A DNA stretch of 64,000 nucleotides from Parvularcula maris (GTDB lineage: Bacteria; Pseudomonadota; Alphaproteobacteria; Caulobacterales; Parvularculaceae), in the NCBI RefSeq assembly GCF_024505085.1, contig NZ_JANIBC010000002.1:177016-241015 (forward strand), read 5' to 3'. The position numbers were made by a program, and so were the translations under genes. Positions 1-8,644 of the stretch are shown piece by piece. Under the pieces are notes generated by a model. It was not told the origin of the DNA. It saw only the letters and a list, made by a program, of their open reading frames with translations, and did no database searches. Numbering within the stretch: position 1 is the first letter of the stretch; the number at the start of each line of letters is the position of its first letter.

Positions 1-543
1 CGTAGACGTTCTGCGGTCGCTCTGTGCGGCAGCCTTCGGTCCATGGGTCCCGGATCGCTACGCGTCCGGGATGACGGCGGGAGAAACCAGGCACGCCGAA
101 GCGCCCGCCCACGGTCGGTTGTCAGCTGGTCCGGGGTGTCCCGCGCGCCTCGTTGCCGAAGCGAGGGAAGAGGTTGTAAACTGTGCTTCCGCATGATCGG
201 CTCCCACACCGATACGAGGCGCGCGGTACGGCGGACCATTCCGGTGGGAATGCAGGGGCCAATCCTTAGCTCACCCCGATGGCTGCCGTGATCCTCTGGC
301 CGCGTTAGCCGGACGCACCAGCTCGCTTCCCCGAAGGGCACCAACACCCGCCGCAGCGACAAGCAGGAAGGTCAGGCGCCCACCGCCCCGGTCTTGTCGC
401 AACGGTCGTTATTTAACGTGGGTGCAACGGAAGAGGATAAATTTCTCAAGCCAACATCTGACTCGACCTCGGAGAGCTTGCGAGCTAGAACGTTTTGAGA
501 ACACCCGTATTGGTATTTTTTAGAATCCGTCTAATCGCATTTC
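1..543. other. gene-poor left edge, no supported gene
   Basis: No protein-coding gene or RNA family is recognised here. Short open frames exist on both strands (for example an 82-codon plus frame from 43), but they overlap each other, have no credible ribosome binding site and read like arginine/serine-rich chance translations. The last ~120 bases before the gene at 544 are visibly more AT-rich than the window in general and probably hold its promoter. I looked for the signatures of tmRNA, RNase P RNA and SRP RNA and did not find them. Confidence 0.5.
48..71. repeat. hairpin, REP-like or terminator
   Basis: The arms TCCCGGA (48-54) and TCCGGGA (65-71) are perfectly complementary around a 10-base loop. 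No T-run follows, so it is more like a dispersed palindromic element than a classical terminator. It may close a gene that lies to the left of the window. Confidence 0.4.
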
Positions 544-1095
544 ATGTTTCCTCCGTTCGATCCACGTGCTGTTTGCAACCTACTGCTGGATGAAGCTGAC
601 CATCGCGGTGTGCAGATTTCGAACTTGGCTTTGCAAAAGCTGCTATACTTTACGCACGGCTTGTTTCTGCAACGCACCGGCGAACCGCTAGTATCAGGAT
701 ACTTTGAGGCATGGCGCTACGGCCCGGTCCATCCGGGATCATACGCCGCTTTCAAAAAATACGGTGCAGGGATCATTTGCGGGCGAGCTTCGAAGATCAA
801 CCCTCTGACGGAACAAGAGACGCAACTGCCAGCAGTCCGGGATAAAAATGTGCTTGCAGTGACAGGGCAAATCATTGCTACGCTCGGTCATATGACTGCA
901 GGACAGCTAGTTGATTTGTCACACGTAGCAGGCTCGCCTTGGGCAGCAGTAGTCGAGTGCGGGGAAGCAACAGCAAACTTTGGGCTTCGTATACCGAACG
1001 AATTGATCCGAGAAAAATTCAATCAACACAAAATGCAAATCGGGCATGCCCCAAGACTGAGTGAGATCGCCGATGACGAACCGTTCAATCCCTGA
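544..1095 (+). CDS. Panacea-domain (DUF4065, SocA-like) antitoxin
   Basis: 183 residues. The N-terminal half carries the Panacea/DUF4065 signature: an 'ISNLALQKLLYF' type helix (about residues 26-37) followed by 'FEAWRYGPVHP' (about 56-66) and 'FKKYG'. Known members include SocA of Caulobacter, which neutralises the clamp-binding toxin SocB, and many antitoxins paired with unrelated toxins. The stop codon lies inside the next gene, an overlap of 23 bases from the ATG at 1073, so the two are translationally coupled. Base composition is lower in GC than the flanking core genes, consistent with acquisition by transfer. Family assignment is confident; the antitoxin role is inferred from domain and context. 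Confidence 0.85.
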   Translation: MFPPFDPRAVCNLLLDEADHRGVQISNLALQKLLYFTHGLFLQRTGEPLVSGYFEAWRYGPVHPGSYAAFKKYGAGIICGRASKINPLTEQETQLPAVRDKNVLAVTGQIIATLGHMTAGQLVDLSHVAGSPWAAVVECGEATANFGLRIPNELIREKFNQHKMQIGHAPRLSEIADDEPFNP

Positions 1096-1819
1096 GCAAG
1101 ACCTTGCGCGCATCGCCCCAATGGGTCGAGACGAGAAAAGAGCTGCACTTCAGCGCCTGAAGAAAGGTTGGCCACCCTACAGCTACTCCCACGTCCGCAA
1201 TGCTTTCGGCAGCATACTGAACCTGAAGGTCGGATTGTTTCCAGACGCAGAGAAGATTCCCCTGGATGCGATTTTGGCCGGAATAAAAGATAGCTGCAGG
1301 AAGGAACGCAACTTTGAAGACGCGTACAAAGCCAACGCCGAAGTTGCAAAATGCCTAAGATCTTTCGCTGATAGAGAAGAGATTATAGGCAGACCTCACG
1401 ATTTTATTCCCATCTCAATCGGGACGTCACGGAAGTTATGTTACTGGTCGCCTATGGTCCTCCAGCTACGGAGTCAAACTTGCGTGCCACTCCTTGACGT
1501 AAGAAAGGTAGAGAAACTCACCGTAGATGCTAAGAGGTTTGCTTTCTCTACAATGCACCAACGTATTCGCGAAGGCAACCCTGACTTCGCTGACGTGAAC
1601 CTAGCCATCATCACTCTTTCCGCTGGACGAAACAAGAAGCGAGTAGCCAATTTCGAGTTTGCAGATCAGTATGACCTCTTCAGCTACGCACAGTTAGATC
1701 AAATGGTCCGCGAAACCTACGAGATTTGGAATGATATTTGGTCTGAGCGAGCTGCTCAAGCCAAGGAAGAAGCGTCGAGCGACAGTAATCTTGGCCCGCT
1801 CTTTGCGAACATAGCGTAA
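1073..1819 (+). CDS. unrecognised partner of Panacea protein, candidate toxin
   Basis: 248 residues from the ATG at 1073; a GTG at 1061 would add four residues. I do not recognise a family. The protein is soluble, with no signal peptide or membrane segment. A central beta-rich stretch contains 'VPLLDVRKVEKLT' and 'FADVNLAIITLS'. An acidic C-terminal tail ends in 'NLGPLF' followed by four residues, loosely resembling a beta-sliding-clamp binding peptide (QLxLF type). It overlaps the upstream Panacea gene and shares its lower GC. In Panacea operons the second gene is usually the toxin, so this is a candidate toxin, possibly SocB-like. That function is inference and no catalytic residues are claimed. 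Confidence 0.6.
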   Translation: MTNRSIPEQDLARIAPMGRDEKRAALQRLKKGWPPYSYSHVRNAFGSILNLKVGLFPDAEKIPLDAILAGIKDSCRKERNFEDAYKANAEVAKCLRSFADREEIIGRPHDFIPISIGTSRKLCYWSPMVLQLRSQTCVPLLDVRKVEKLTVDAKRFAFSTMHQRIREGNPDFADVNLAIITLSAGRNKKRVANFEFADQYDLFSYAQLDQMVRETYEIWNDIWSERAAQAKEEASSDSNLGPLFANIA

Positions 1820-1942
1820 GGTCAAGGTACGCTACACCTTACCGTCCGCTAGGCGAGTAACCCCCGTCGCTTACTGTCTCTTGCACCCAATCCCCTCCCC
1901 CGCCATAGCCCTGCGTTCACTCTTCAACCCGGCGGACACATC

Positions 1943-3040
1943 ATGGGCTTCAAATGCGGCATTGTCGGGCTTCCCAATGTGGGCAAGTCGACGCTTTTCA
2001 ACGCGCTGACCAAGACGGCGGCGGCGCAGGCGGCGAACTATCCTTTCTGCACCATCGAGCCCAATGTGGGGGATGTGGCGGTGCCCGAGCCTCGGCTCCA
2101 GAAGCTCGCCGAGATCGCGAAGTCCGCCGAGATCATCCCCTCGCGGCTTCAGTTCGTGGACATTGCCGGGCTGGTGCGTGGCGCCTCCAAGGGGGAAGGC
2201 CTCGGCAACCAGTTCCTGGCCAATATCCGCGAGGTGGACGCGGTGGCCTATGTGCTGCGCTGCTTCGAGGATGACGACATTACGCACGTCGAAGGTCGGA
2301 TCGACCCCATCGCCGACTACGAGACGGTGGAGACGGAGCTGATGCTGGCCGATCTCGAGAGCCTGGAGAAGCGCCGGGCGAACCTCGAGAAGAAGGCCAA
2401 GGGGCAGGACAAGGAGGCTAAGAAGACCCTGGTCCTGGTCGACCGGGCGCTGGCCGAGCTGCGCGAGGGGCGGCCTGCACGCGCGGCGGAGGTCTCGAAG
2501 GACGAGATGAAGGCCTGGCGAGGGCTGCAGCTCCTGACCACCAAGCCGATCCTGTTCGTGGCCAATGTCGATGAGGATTCCGCCGGCGAAGGCAACGAAT
2601 ACTCAAGCAAAGTCCTGCAAGAAGCCAAGATGCAGAACGCCGCCGCCGTCGTGATCTCCGCGAAGATCGAATCGGAGCTCGCCACCTTGGACGACGAGGA
2701 GGCGGCGGAGTTCCTGAGTGAGATAGGGTTACAGGAGCCAGGGCTGAACCGGCTCATCAGGGCGGGCTACGAGCTCCTCGGACTTCACACTTACTTTACT
2801 GCAGGCCCGAAAGAGGCGCGTGCGTGGACAATCCGCAAAGGCGCCCTTGCCCCGGAGGCCGCGGGAGTTATCCATACAGACTTCGAGAAGAAGTTTATTC
2901 GAGCCGAAACCATCGCTTACGAGGATTATGTCTCACTGGGCGGCGAAACGCCTGCCAAGGAGGCCGGGAAGCAGCGGATCGAGGGCAAGGACTACGAGGT
3001 GCGCGACGGCGACGTGATGCACTTCCGAACCGGGAACTAG
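1943..3040 (+). CDS. ychF: ribosome-associated ATPase YchF (OLA1 family)
   Basis: 365 residues, the usual YchF length. The P-loop GLPNVGKST is at residues 9-17, a G3-like DIAG follows near 74, and a coiled-coil insertion rich in K/E lies around 130-160. The C-terminal TGS-like domain contains '[16 protein letters not shown]', the usual YchF hallmark. The family binds ribosomes and hydrolyses ATP rather than GTP. The protein is cytosolic. The gene stands alone between the toxin-antitoxin pair and a hypothetical gene 39 bases downstream. The start at 1943 gives the conserved N-terminus MGFKCGIVG. Confidence 0.97.
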   Translation: MGFKCGIVGLPNVGKSTLFNALTKTAAAQAANYPFCTIEPNVGDVAVPEPRLQKLAEIAKSAEIIPSRLQFVDIAGLVRGASKGEGLGNQFLANIREVDAVAYVLRCFEDDDITHVEGRIDPIADYETVETELMLADLESLEKRRANLEKKAKGQDKEAKKTLVLVDRALAELREGRPARAAEVSKDEMKAWRGLQLLTTKPILFVANVDEDSAGEGNEYSSKVLQEAKMQNAAAVVISAKIESELATLDDEEAAEFLSEIGLQEPGLNRLIRAGYELLGLHTYFTAGPKEARAWTIRKGALAPEAAGVIHTDFEKKFIRAETIAYEDYVSLGGETPAKEAGKQRIEGKDYEVRDGDVMHFRTGN

Positions 3041-3079
3041 GCCGCAGGGCCTTTGGGGTTGAACAGGGAACCTAAGATC

Positions 3080-4300
3080 ATGGCAAACGACGATCACGGG
3101 CTGTCGGGACTGTTCGGCGATGACGGCGTTCCTGCGACCAGCAAGCCGAAGGCGCCCGCCGCGGTGCCTGCCGATGACGACCTCCCCCCGGTGATCGACG
3201 ACGCCGACAAGTCGCCCCTGGACCTTCTGGCGGACAAGATCGGCCTCGACCTCACGGAAGAGGACGATGACGAGCTGCCCCCCGCCGCAGCCGAGGCGGA
3301 GGACGAGCCCGAGGCCTTCCACCGCTCGCCGTTCCAGGCCGAGGCACCTGCGGATGAGGCGGAGGAGCCTGCGTCCGAGGCGCACGACCCCTTCTCCATC
3401 GCACTGACCCAAGGCGCGGTCGGCCCCATCGGGATGGGCGCGGGCGAGGAGGTGAGCCCCCAGGCCGCCGCGATGCCCCTGCCCCGTACGGCTCCCCCGG
3501 CCGAGGCGCACCAGGGCGGCATCCTCTGCTTCCTGGTCTCGGGCGACGACGATCGCGGGCGCAAGAGAACCCTCGAAGCGCTGAACGTGGCCGCGGGCAA
3601 CGGCGCGGTGCGCCTGCGCTCCCTGCCCGAAGAGCCCGAAGAGATGGACCGGGTGCTGGAAGACGCGCTCAGCACCACCGATTGCGACTATGTGGCGTTC
3701 CTGTCGGGGGGCACCGAGCCCGCCGATGACTGGGCGCTGGAGTGCTCCAAGGCGTTTGCCGAGCTGCCCAAGACGGGCGCGCTCAGCGTCTGCGCCGCCA
3801 ATGCCGACCCGCTGAGCCCCTGGGCCAGGGTGGCGTTCTTCATGGACGAGGCGGAGCGCAAAAAGGGCCGCAGCCAGGGCTCGGACACGATGGTGTTCAG
3901 GAAGAGCGTTCTGCGGGAGCTGCATGAGCAGCTCGGCCCGATCCTGCGCGACGGGCACCTGCTCGACGCGATCTCCGGCCGTGGCCACCGCATCAACCCC
4001 GCCACCGAGGCGCGCGTGTCGATCGCGACGCCCTCGGACCGCCGCGAGGTGATGCGCCGCGTCCGCCTGCAGGCCAAGCGTTCGGCCAGCCTCCAGGCAC
4101 GGAAGATGAACCCGGTCGTCCGCTACCTCATGGTACCGGCCATGTTCCTCAGCAGCCCCTTCCGCCTGATGGCTGTGCGCAAGGCGGCCAAGGAGGCCGT
4201 CGGCGGGGCGCAGTTCCGCGAGGTAGCCTCCAAGGCGATGATGGCTGTCCTCGCCGACCGGCGCGTGCGCGCGATGACGCTGCTGACCGGCGGGAAGTAG
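3080..4300 (+). CDS. hypothetical protein, acidic N-terminus, weak GT-A resemblance
   Basis: 406 residues from the ATG at 3080, chosen because AGGGAA lies 10-15 bases upstream; an in-frame TTG at 3053 is less likely. The first ~140 residues are low-complexity, rich in Asp, Glu, Ala and Pro and probably disordered. From about 150 a Rossmann-like segment reads 'GGILCFLVSGDDD' and then 'CDYVAFLSGGTEPADDWALECSKAF', which resembles the nucleotide-sugar binding part of family 2 glycosyltransferases, but no clear DxD motif is visible. The C-terminus is basic with one hydrophobic stretch near 350. No function is assigned. Confidence 0.8.
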   Translation: MANDDHGLSGLFGDDGVPATSKPKAPAAVPADDDLPPVIDDADKSPLDLLADKIGLDLTEEDDDELPPAAAEAEDEPEAFHRSPFQAEAPADEAEEPASEAHDPFSIALTQGAVGPIGMGAGEEVSPQAAAMPLPRTAPPAEAHQGGILCFLVSGDDDRGRKRTLEALNVAAGNGAVRLRSLPEEPEEMDRVLEDALSTTDCDYVAFLSGGTEPADDWALECSKAFAELPKTGALSVCAANADPLSPWARVAFFMDEAERKKGRSQGSDTMVFRKSVLRELHEQLGPILRDGHLLDAISGRGHRINPATEARVSIATPSDRREVMRRVRLQAKRSASLQARKMNPVVRYLMVPAMFLSSPFRLMAVRKAAKEAVGGAQFREVASKAMMAVLADRRVRAMTLLTGGK

Positions 4301-4314
4301 GGCTGGGTTTCTTG

Positions 4315-4429
4315 TCTCTCCCTTGGAAGAGACCGACATCTTCGATGTCGAGAAGAGGGCTACAGTCCGTCTACTCCCCTCTCCCCAAATCAAAGATTTG
4401 GACCTCTCCCGAGGGAGAGGTTACGGCTC
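4315..4429. repeat. dispersed palindromic element, copy 1
   Basis: Intergenic element with perfect small hairpins (CGACATC-TTC-GATGTCG near 4335; CAAATC-AAA-GATTTG near 4390), ending in a larger CCTCTCCC/GGGAGAGG inverted repeat. Related elements lie near 16.9, 23.6 and 28.4 kb. It sits between convergent genes, where it may also help to end transcription. Confidence 0.65.
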
Positions 4430-4726
4430 TTCCTTGAGCTTCCCTCTCATCCGCAAACTCTCCCGGTTGAGCGTGTGCAGGTCAGCCCGGCCCTCCATGA
4501 CCTCATGCCCCAGCTCCAACGCCTCCCGCAGCATCCCCTCCGGCGCGTGGCGGTAGGCTGGGCGCTTCTCGATCACCTCGTACCAGACCCGGCCCGCGGC
4601 GTTGTCGAGCAGGATGCGCTGGAAGCAGTGGTCGAAGCGCACCGGCCAGTCCCTGTCCTTCGCCGCTTCGGGCATCGCCTTACGGGTCAGCTTCAGCCAG
4701 TCCTGTTCGAGCTGCTCGCGCTTCAT
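4421..4726 (-). CDS. conserved hypothetical protein
   Basis: 101 residues from the ATG at 4726, preceded by GGGAGA at good spacing; an upstream in-frame start would add a poorly conserved 13-residue extension. The core 'WPVRFDHCFQRILLDNAAG..WY' matches my memory of a small uncharacterised proteobacterial family. The protein is soluble and mostly helical, with no known function. It is transcribed divergently from the TRAP operon, with about 100 bases between the two starts. Confidence 0.7.
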   Translation of the reverse strand: MKREQLEQDWLKLTRKAMPEAAKDRDWPVRFDHCFQRILLDNAAGRVWYEVIEKRPAYRHAPEGMLREALELGHEVMEGRADLHTLNRESLRMRGKLKEEP

Positions 4727-4827
4727 GCGCTCTCTCCCTTTGACGCTCGGCGCGCATCCCGCCAATGTGCGGCGCTGGCGCGAGGTTCCACCTGAGAGGA
4801 CCCGCGCGGAGGACGAACGGGGCGAGC

Positions 4828-5958
4828 GTGAGCGAGAGCGTAGGACGGCGCGGATTTCTGAAGAAGGCGGCGCTTGGGGCGCCCTTGCTACTGGCTGGGT
4901 GCGACTGCGCCGAGCGCTGCGCCGCCGTAGCCCCAGCCCAGGCCGTAGCCGGGATCGAGCCGCGTCGGCTGAAGATGGTGACCACCTGGCCCAAGGACTT
5001 TCCCGGCCTCGGCGACGCAGCGGAGCGGACAGCGGATTTCATACGCGATCTGACCGGCGGGGCCATCGACATCAAGGTCTTTGCTGCCGGGGAGCTGGTG
5101 GGTGCGTTCGATGTCTTCGATGCGGTGGCATCGGGCGCGGCGGATCTCTATCACGGTGCGGACTACTACTGGACGTCGAAGTCCCGCGCCTATCCCTACT
5201 TCACCGCCGTCCCCTTCGGCATGACCGTGACCGAGCAGGTCGGCTGGCTGGAGGCCGGCGGCGGGCAGGAGCTGTGGGACCGGCTAGCCGAGCCTTTCGG
5301 CATCAAGCCCTTCGCCTCGGGCAATACAGGCCACCAGCTCGGCGGCTGGTTCAAGCGGGAGCTCACCGATGTGGACGGCCTGCGCGGTCTCAAGATCCGT
5401 ATGCCCGGTATCGGCGGTGAGGTGATGAGAAGAGCGGGGGCCTCGCCCGTGCTTCTTCCGGGGTCGGAGCTCTACCAGTCGCTCCAGTCCGGCGCCATCG
5501 ACGCGACCGAGTGGGTGGGTCCGTGGAACGACCTCGCCATGGGTTTCTACCGCGAAGCGCAGTACTATATGTGGCCTGGCTTTCACGAGCCTAACGCGCA
5601 GCTTTCCGTGGGCATGAATCTCGACCTCTGGAACTCGATGAGCGCGCAGGAGCAGGCGATCATCAAGGCCGCCATGCGCTCGGCCAACCATGAGAGCATC
5701 GGCACCTATGTCATCCGCAACGCCGACGCCCTCGGTGTGCTGACTGAGGAGCACGGCGCACGGCTGACCCCCATGCCGGACGATGTGATGGCCCTTCTCG
5801 CGGAGAAAACGCTCGAGGTGCTGGAGGAGATCGCGGAGAGCTCGCCCATCGCGCGCGAGATCCATGAGAGCTATATGGGCACACTGAGGAAAACCATGCC
5901 GCTGACGGCCATCACCGATGCCGCCTTTATCGACGCTCGCCAGAGGCTGATCCGATGA
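4828..5958 (+). CDS. dctP: TRAP transporter substrate-binding protein DctP
   Basis: 376 residues from the GTG at 4828. The N-terminus has a twin-arginine signal (GRRGFLKKAAL) running into a lipobox-like LLLAGC, so it is probably Tat-exported and perhaps lipid-anchored. The body is a DctP periplasmic binding protein with the 'KIRMPG' arginine motif (about residue 190) and 'ATEWVGPWND', as in the TakP/lactate-type subgroup that binds 2-oxo or hydroxy acids. It is the first gene of an overlapping operon with a CPBP-like protein, DctQ and DctM. Family certain; substrate inferred only from the subgroup. Confidence 0.92.
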   Translation: MSESVGRRGFLKKAALGAPLLLAGCDCAERCAAVAPAQAVAGIEPRRLKMVTTWPKDFPGLGDAAERTADFIRDLTGGAIDIKVFAAGELVGAFDVFDAVASGAADLYHGADYYWTSKSRAYPYFTAVPFGMTVTEQVGWLEAGGGQELWDRLAEPFGIKPFASGNTGHQLGGWFKRELTDVDGLRGLKIRMPGIGGEVMRRAGASPVLLPGSELYQSLQSGAIDATEWVGPWNDLAMGFYREAQYYMWPGFHEPNAQLSVGMNLDLWNSMSAQEQAIIKAAMRSANHESIGTYVIRNADALGVLTEEHGARLTPMPDDVMALLAEKTLEVLEEIAESSPIAREIHESYMGTLRKTMPLTAITDAAFIDARQRLIR

Positions 5959-6461
5959 AGGTCTGGCCTTTCTCTACCCTGAGGAACCCCGAGGCTCCCC
6001 TCCCCCTCGTCGTGCTGTCCGGATGGGCGACGGCCACCATCCCGGCGCTCTTGCTGGTGCTGGTGGCGCAGCAGATCCTGCCGCCGGAGATGTTCGAGCG
6101 CGTCGGTGACGAGGTGTGGTCGGACGAGTTGCCCGTCTGGGCCAATGTCGGAGGCGTCGTGCTCTTCGCGCCGGTGGTCGAGACGTTGATGATGGCCATC
6201 GGCTTCGCGCTCATGTCTCTCGTCCGTGTGCCCCCTGGCTGGCAGATCGCGGCGCAGACCGTCGCCTGGGGCATTCTACACGGCTCGATCGCTGCCGCCT
6301 GGGGCATCGCGCCCACCTGGATCTTCTTCGTCCTCAGCGTCATCTGGATCGGACAGCGGCCCGCCTCCTGGTGGAAGTCCTTCTTCGCCGTCACACTGGT
6401 CCATATGCTGAACAATGCTCTGGCCGCTATCGACCTCGTCAGGACGCAAGCTGGCGGATGA
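5955..6461 (+). CDS. CPBP-like intramembrane protein within TRAP operon
   Basis: 168 residues with about four hydrophobic segments. Near residue 76 'APVVETLMMA' resembles the CPBP (Abi/CAAX protease) motif 1, but the paired glutamates are reduced to E-T. 'VAWGILHGS' and 'HMLNNALAA' match motifs 2 and 3 (HxxxN). It may therefore be an inactive or divergent intramembrane protease. It overlaps dctP by an ATGA and dctQ by four bases, so it is cotranslated with the transporter. I know of no standard TRAP component of this type; a role in assembly or quality control is speculation. Confidence 0.7.
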   Translation: MKVWPFSTLRNPEAPLPLVVLSGWATATIPALLLVLVAQQILPPEMFERVGDEVWSDELPVWANVGGVVLFAPVVETLMMAIGFALMSLVRVPPGWQIAAQTVAWGILHGSIAAAWGIAPTWIFFVLSVIWIGQRPASWWKSFFAVTLVHMLNNALAAIDLVRTQAGG

Positions 6462-7018
6462 CGGCTAAGCTTCTCGTCATTGCCCTGCTTTTGCTGCCGC
6501 TCTTCGCAGCGCCCTTCTCGGCGGCTGTGCGCGAGGCTTTGAGGCGCATCGTCGGCGCAGGCTTTTGGATCGCCGGGGCCTGCGTTCTGCCGCTGCTCGT
6601 GGTGCAGCTCGGCGTGGTGCTCCTGCGCTCGGTCTTCTCGGTCAGCTTCATCTGGCTTCAGGAGAGCACGCTCTACCTCTTCGGCGCCATGTTCCTCCTT
6701 TCGTCCGGGGCGCTGCTGCTGCGCGACGGCCATGTGCGGGTGGACATCTTCTACGGCAAGGCTGGTGAGAAGCGCCAGGCGCTGGTCGATCTTGTCGGCA
6801 TGCTGATATTCGTCTTGCCGCTGTCCGTCCTCATCATCTGGGTGAGCTGGCGCTATGTGGGGACGAGTTGGACGCAGCTCGAGCGCAGCCAGGAGACCTC
6901 GGGTCTGCACATCGTCTATATTCTCAAGTCGCTGATCCCGGCCTTTGCCGTCATGCTCCTCTTCGCGGGGGAGCTGCGGGCGGCGGAGCTTCTGAACAAG
7001 CTGCGGGGCCGGGGGTGA
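6458..7018 (+). CDS. dctQ: TRAP transporter small membrane subunit DctQ
   Basis: 186 residues from the ATG at 6458, which overlaps the upstream gene by four bases. Four hydrophobic segments and the typical DctQ core 'FIWLQESTLYLFGAMFLLSSG' region with 'GHVRVDIFY' (about residues 88-96) identify the small integral membrane subunit that couples the binding protein to DctM. Its stop overlaps the dctM GTG start. Confidence 0.92.
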   Translation: MTAKLLVIALLLLPLFAAPFSAAVREALRRIVGAGFWIAGACVLPLLVVQLGVVLLRSVFSVSFIWLQESTLYLFGAMFLLSSGALLLRDGHVRVDIFYGKAGEKRQALVDLVGMLIFVLPLSVLIIWVSWRYVGTSWTQLERSQETSGLHIVYILKSLIPAFAVMLLFAGELRAAELLNKLRGRG

Positions 7019-8619
7019 TCGAGGACCTGATCCTCTGCTTCTGCGCCTGCGCGACATGGCTCGACATCGCCATGGTCGTGGTGCTGTGCGCGCTCTTGCT
7101 GGCGGGGTTCCCGGCGGCCTTCACCCTGGCGGGGACGGCCCTCGTCTTTGCACTGATCGGCCTGGCCATGGGGGTTTTGGACCCGACCTTTATCGGCGAG
7201 CCCTACCCCATCCGCATCTTCGGTATCGTCAAGAACCAGGTGCTGCTCGCCGTGCCGCTCTTCGTGCTGATGGGCGTGGTGCTCGAGCGGGCCAGGATCG
7301 CCGAGGAGCTGCTCGAGACCACGGCGAGGCTGTTCGGGCCGCTGCCGGGGGGCCTCGGCATCGGGGTGATGATCGTGGGTGCGCTTCTCGCTGCATCCAC
7401 CGGCATTGTGGGTGCTACGGTGGTAACCATGGGACTCCTCAGCCTGCCGACCATGCTGAGGCGCGGCTACTCACCCGCGCTGGCCTCGGGGTCGATTGCG
7501 GCGGCAGGGACCTTGGGTCAGGTGATCCCGCCGTCGATCGTTCTGATCCTGCTTGGCGACGTCATGAGCAACGCCTATCAGGAAGCGCAGATCAGCCAGG
7601 GGGTTTTCTCACCCGAGCCTATCTCCGTGGGCGATCTTTTTGCCGGGGCGCTTATACCGGGCCTCGTGCTGGTAGGGCTCTATCTTCTCTATCTCGTGGC
7701 GGTGGCCTTTCTTAGGCCCTCGGCTAGCCCCGCTGTGCCTGACGAGGACCACTATAGCTGGGCCGAGGGCGCGAAGGCGGCAGCCAGGACCCTGCCTGCG
7801 CCGCTGCTCCTCATCATCGCCGTGCTCGGCTCGATTCTCACGGGCGCGGCGACGGCCACCGAGGCCTCGGCCATTGGGGCGGCGGGGGCGTTTCTGATCG
7901 CAGGCAGCAAGCGGAGCATTGCAGAGGGGTGGAAGAGGCATCTAGCGACCGCAGGGATTGCCGCGGCGGTGGTCCTGTTCCTGCTGGCTGCGAATTTCGA
8001 CCTGCGCCTGGGCCGGGAAGCGTCGACGGCGGACAGCGTCGCCATCTTGCTGGCCGCCATCGCCACTCTCGTTCTTCTGGCGGGGCTCTTCGTCAGCTTC
8101 TGGTCCATGGGGCGGAAGCTGCTGCAGCCTGTCCTGGAGCAGACCACGCAGGTGACCTCCATGGTCTTCACCATCCTCATCGGCGCGGCGCTGTTCAGCC
8201 TCGTCTTCCGAGGGCTGGGCGGCGACGAGACCGTGGCGGCGGCGCTGGAAGCAGCGCCAGGCGGCACCGTGGGTGCGCTGGTCATGGTCATGGTGGTGAT
8301 GTTCGTCCTCGGCTTCTTCCTCGACTTCATCGAGATCACGCTTGTGGTCGTGCCGCTGGTGGCGCCGCCGCTGCTAATGGCGGGGGTGGACCCGGTGTGG
8401 CTCGGCGTGCTGATGGCGGTGAACCTGCAGACGAGCTTCCTCACACCGCCCTTCGGCTTCGCACTGTTCTATCTGAGGGGTGTGGCCCCGGAAGGGGTGA
8501 GCACCGCGGCGATCTACCGGGGGGCGCTGCCCTTCGTCATGATCCAGATCGCAATGCTGCTGATCCTTGCGCTTGTGCCGACCCTGGCCACATGGCTACC
8601 GGAACGCATCTACGGCTAA
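7015..8619 (+). CDS. dctM: TRAP transporter large permease DctM
   Basis: 534 residues from a GTG start that overlaps dctQ by GTGA. It is longer than a minimal DctM (about 430) because of an extra hydrophobic insert around residues 290-375, as found in the longer DctM proteins of the TakP-like group. Signature parts include 'GALLAASTGIVGATVVTMG', 'AAAGTLGQVIPPSIVLIL' and the late 'NLQTSFLTPPFGFALFYLRG'. The subunit forms the Na+-driven substrate channel in the inner membrane. Confidence 0.95.
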   Translation: MIEDLILCFCACATWLDIAMVVVLCALLLAGFPAAFTLAGTALVFALIGLAMGVLDPTFIGEPYPIRIFGIVKNQVLLAVPLFVLMGVVLERARIAEELLETTARLFGPLPGGLGIGVMIVGALLAASTGIVGATVVTMGLLSLPTMLRRGYSPALASGSIAAAGTLGQVIPPSIVLILLGDVMSNAYQEAQISQGVFSPEPISVGDLFAGALIPGLVLVGLYLLYLVAVAFLRPSASPAVPDEDHYSWAEGAKAAARTLPAPLLLIIAVLGSILTGAATATEASAIGAAGAFLIAGSKRSIAEGWKRHLATAGIAAAVVLFLLAANFDLRLGREASTADSVAILLAAIATLVLLAGLFVSFWSMGRKLLQPVLEQTTQVTSMVFTILIGAALFSLVFRGLGGDETVAAALEAAPGGTVGALVMVMVVMFVLGFFLDFIEITLVVVPLVAPPLLMAGVDPVWLGVLMAVNLQTSFLTPPFGFALFYLRGVAPEGVSTAAIYRGALPFVMIQIAMLLILALVPTLATWLPERIYG

Positions 8620-8644
8620 GACTTCTACCCCTTTGAGGTGACCC

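Noticed and set aside
43-291. 82-codon open frame at left edge
   Set aside because: No ribosome site, overlaps a hairpin, and its translation is Arg/Ser-rich without a recognisable pattern.
2933-4393. 486-codon minus-strand open frame
   Set aside because: Mirror of the plus-strand gene at 3080-4300. That gene is itself hypothetical, but it has a ribosome site and a more natural composition.
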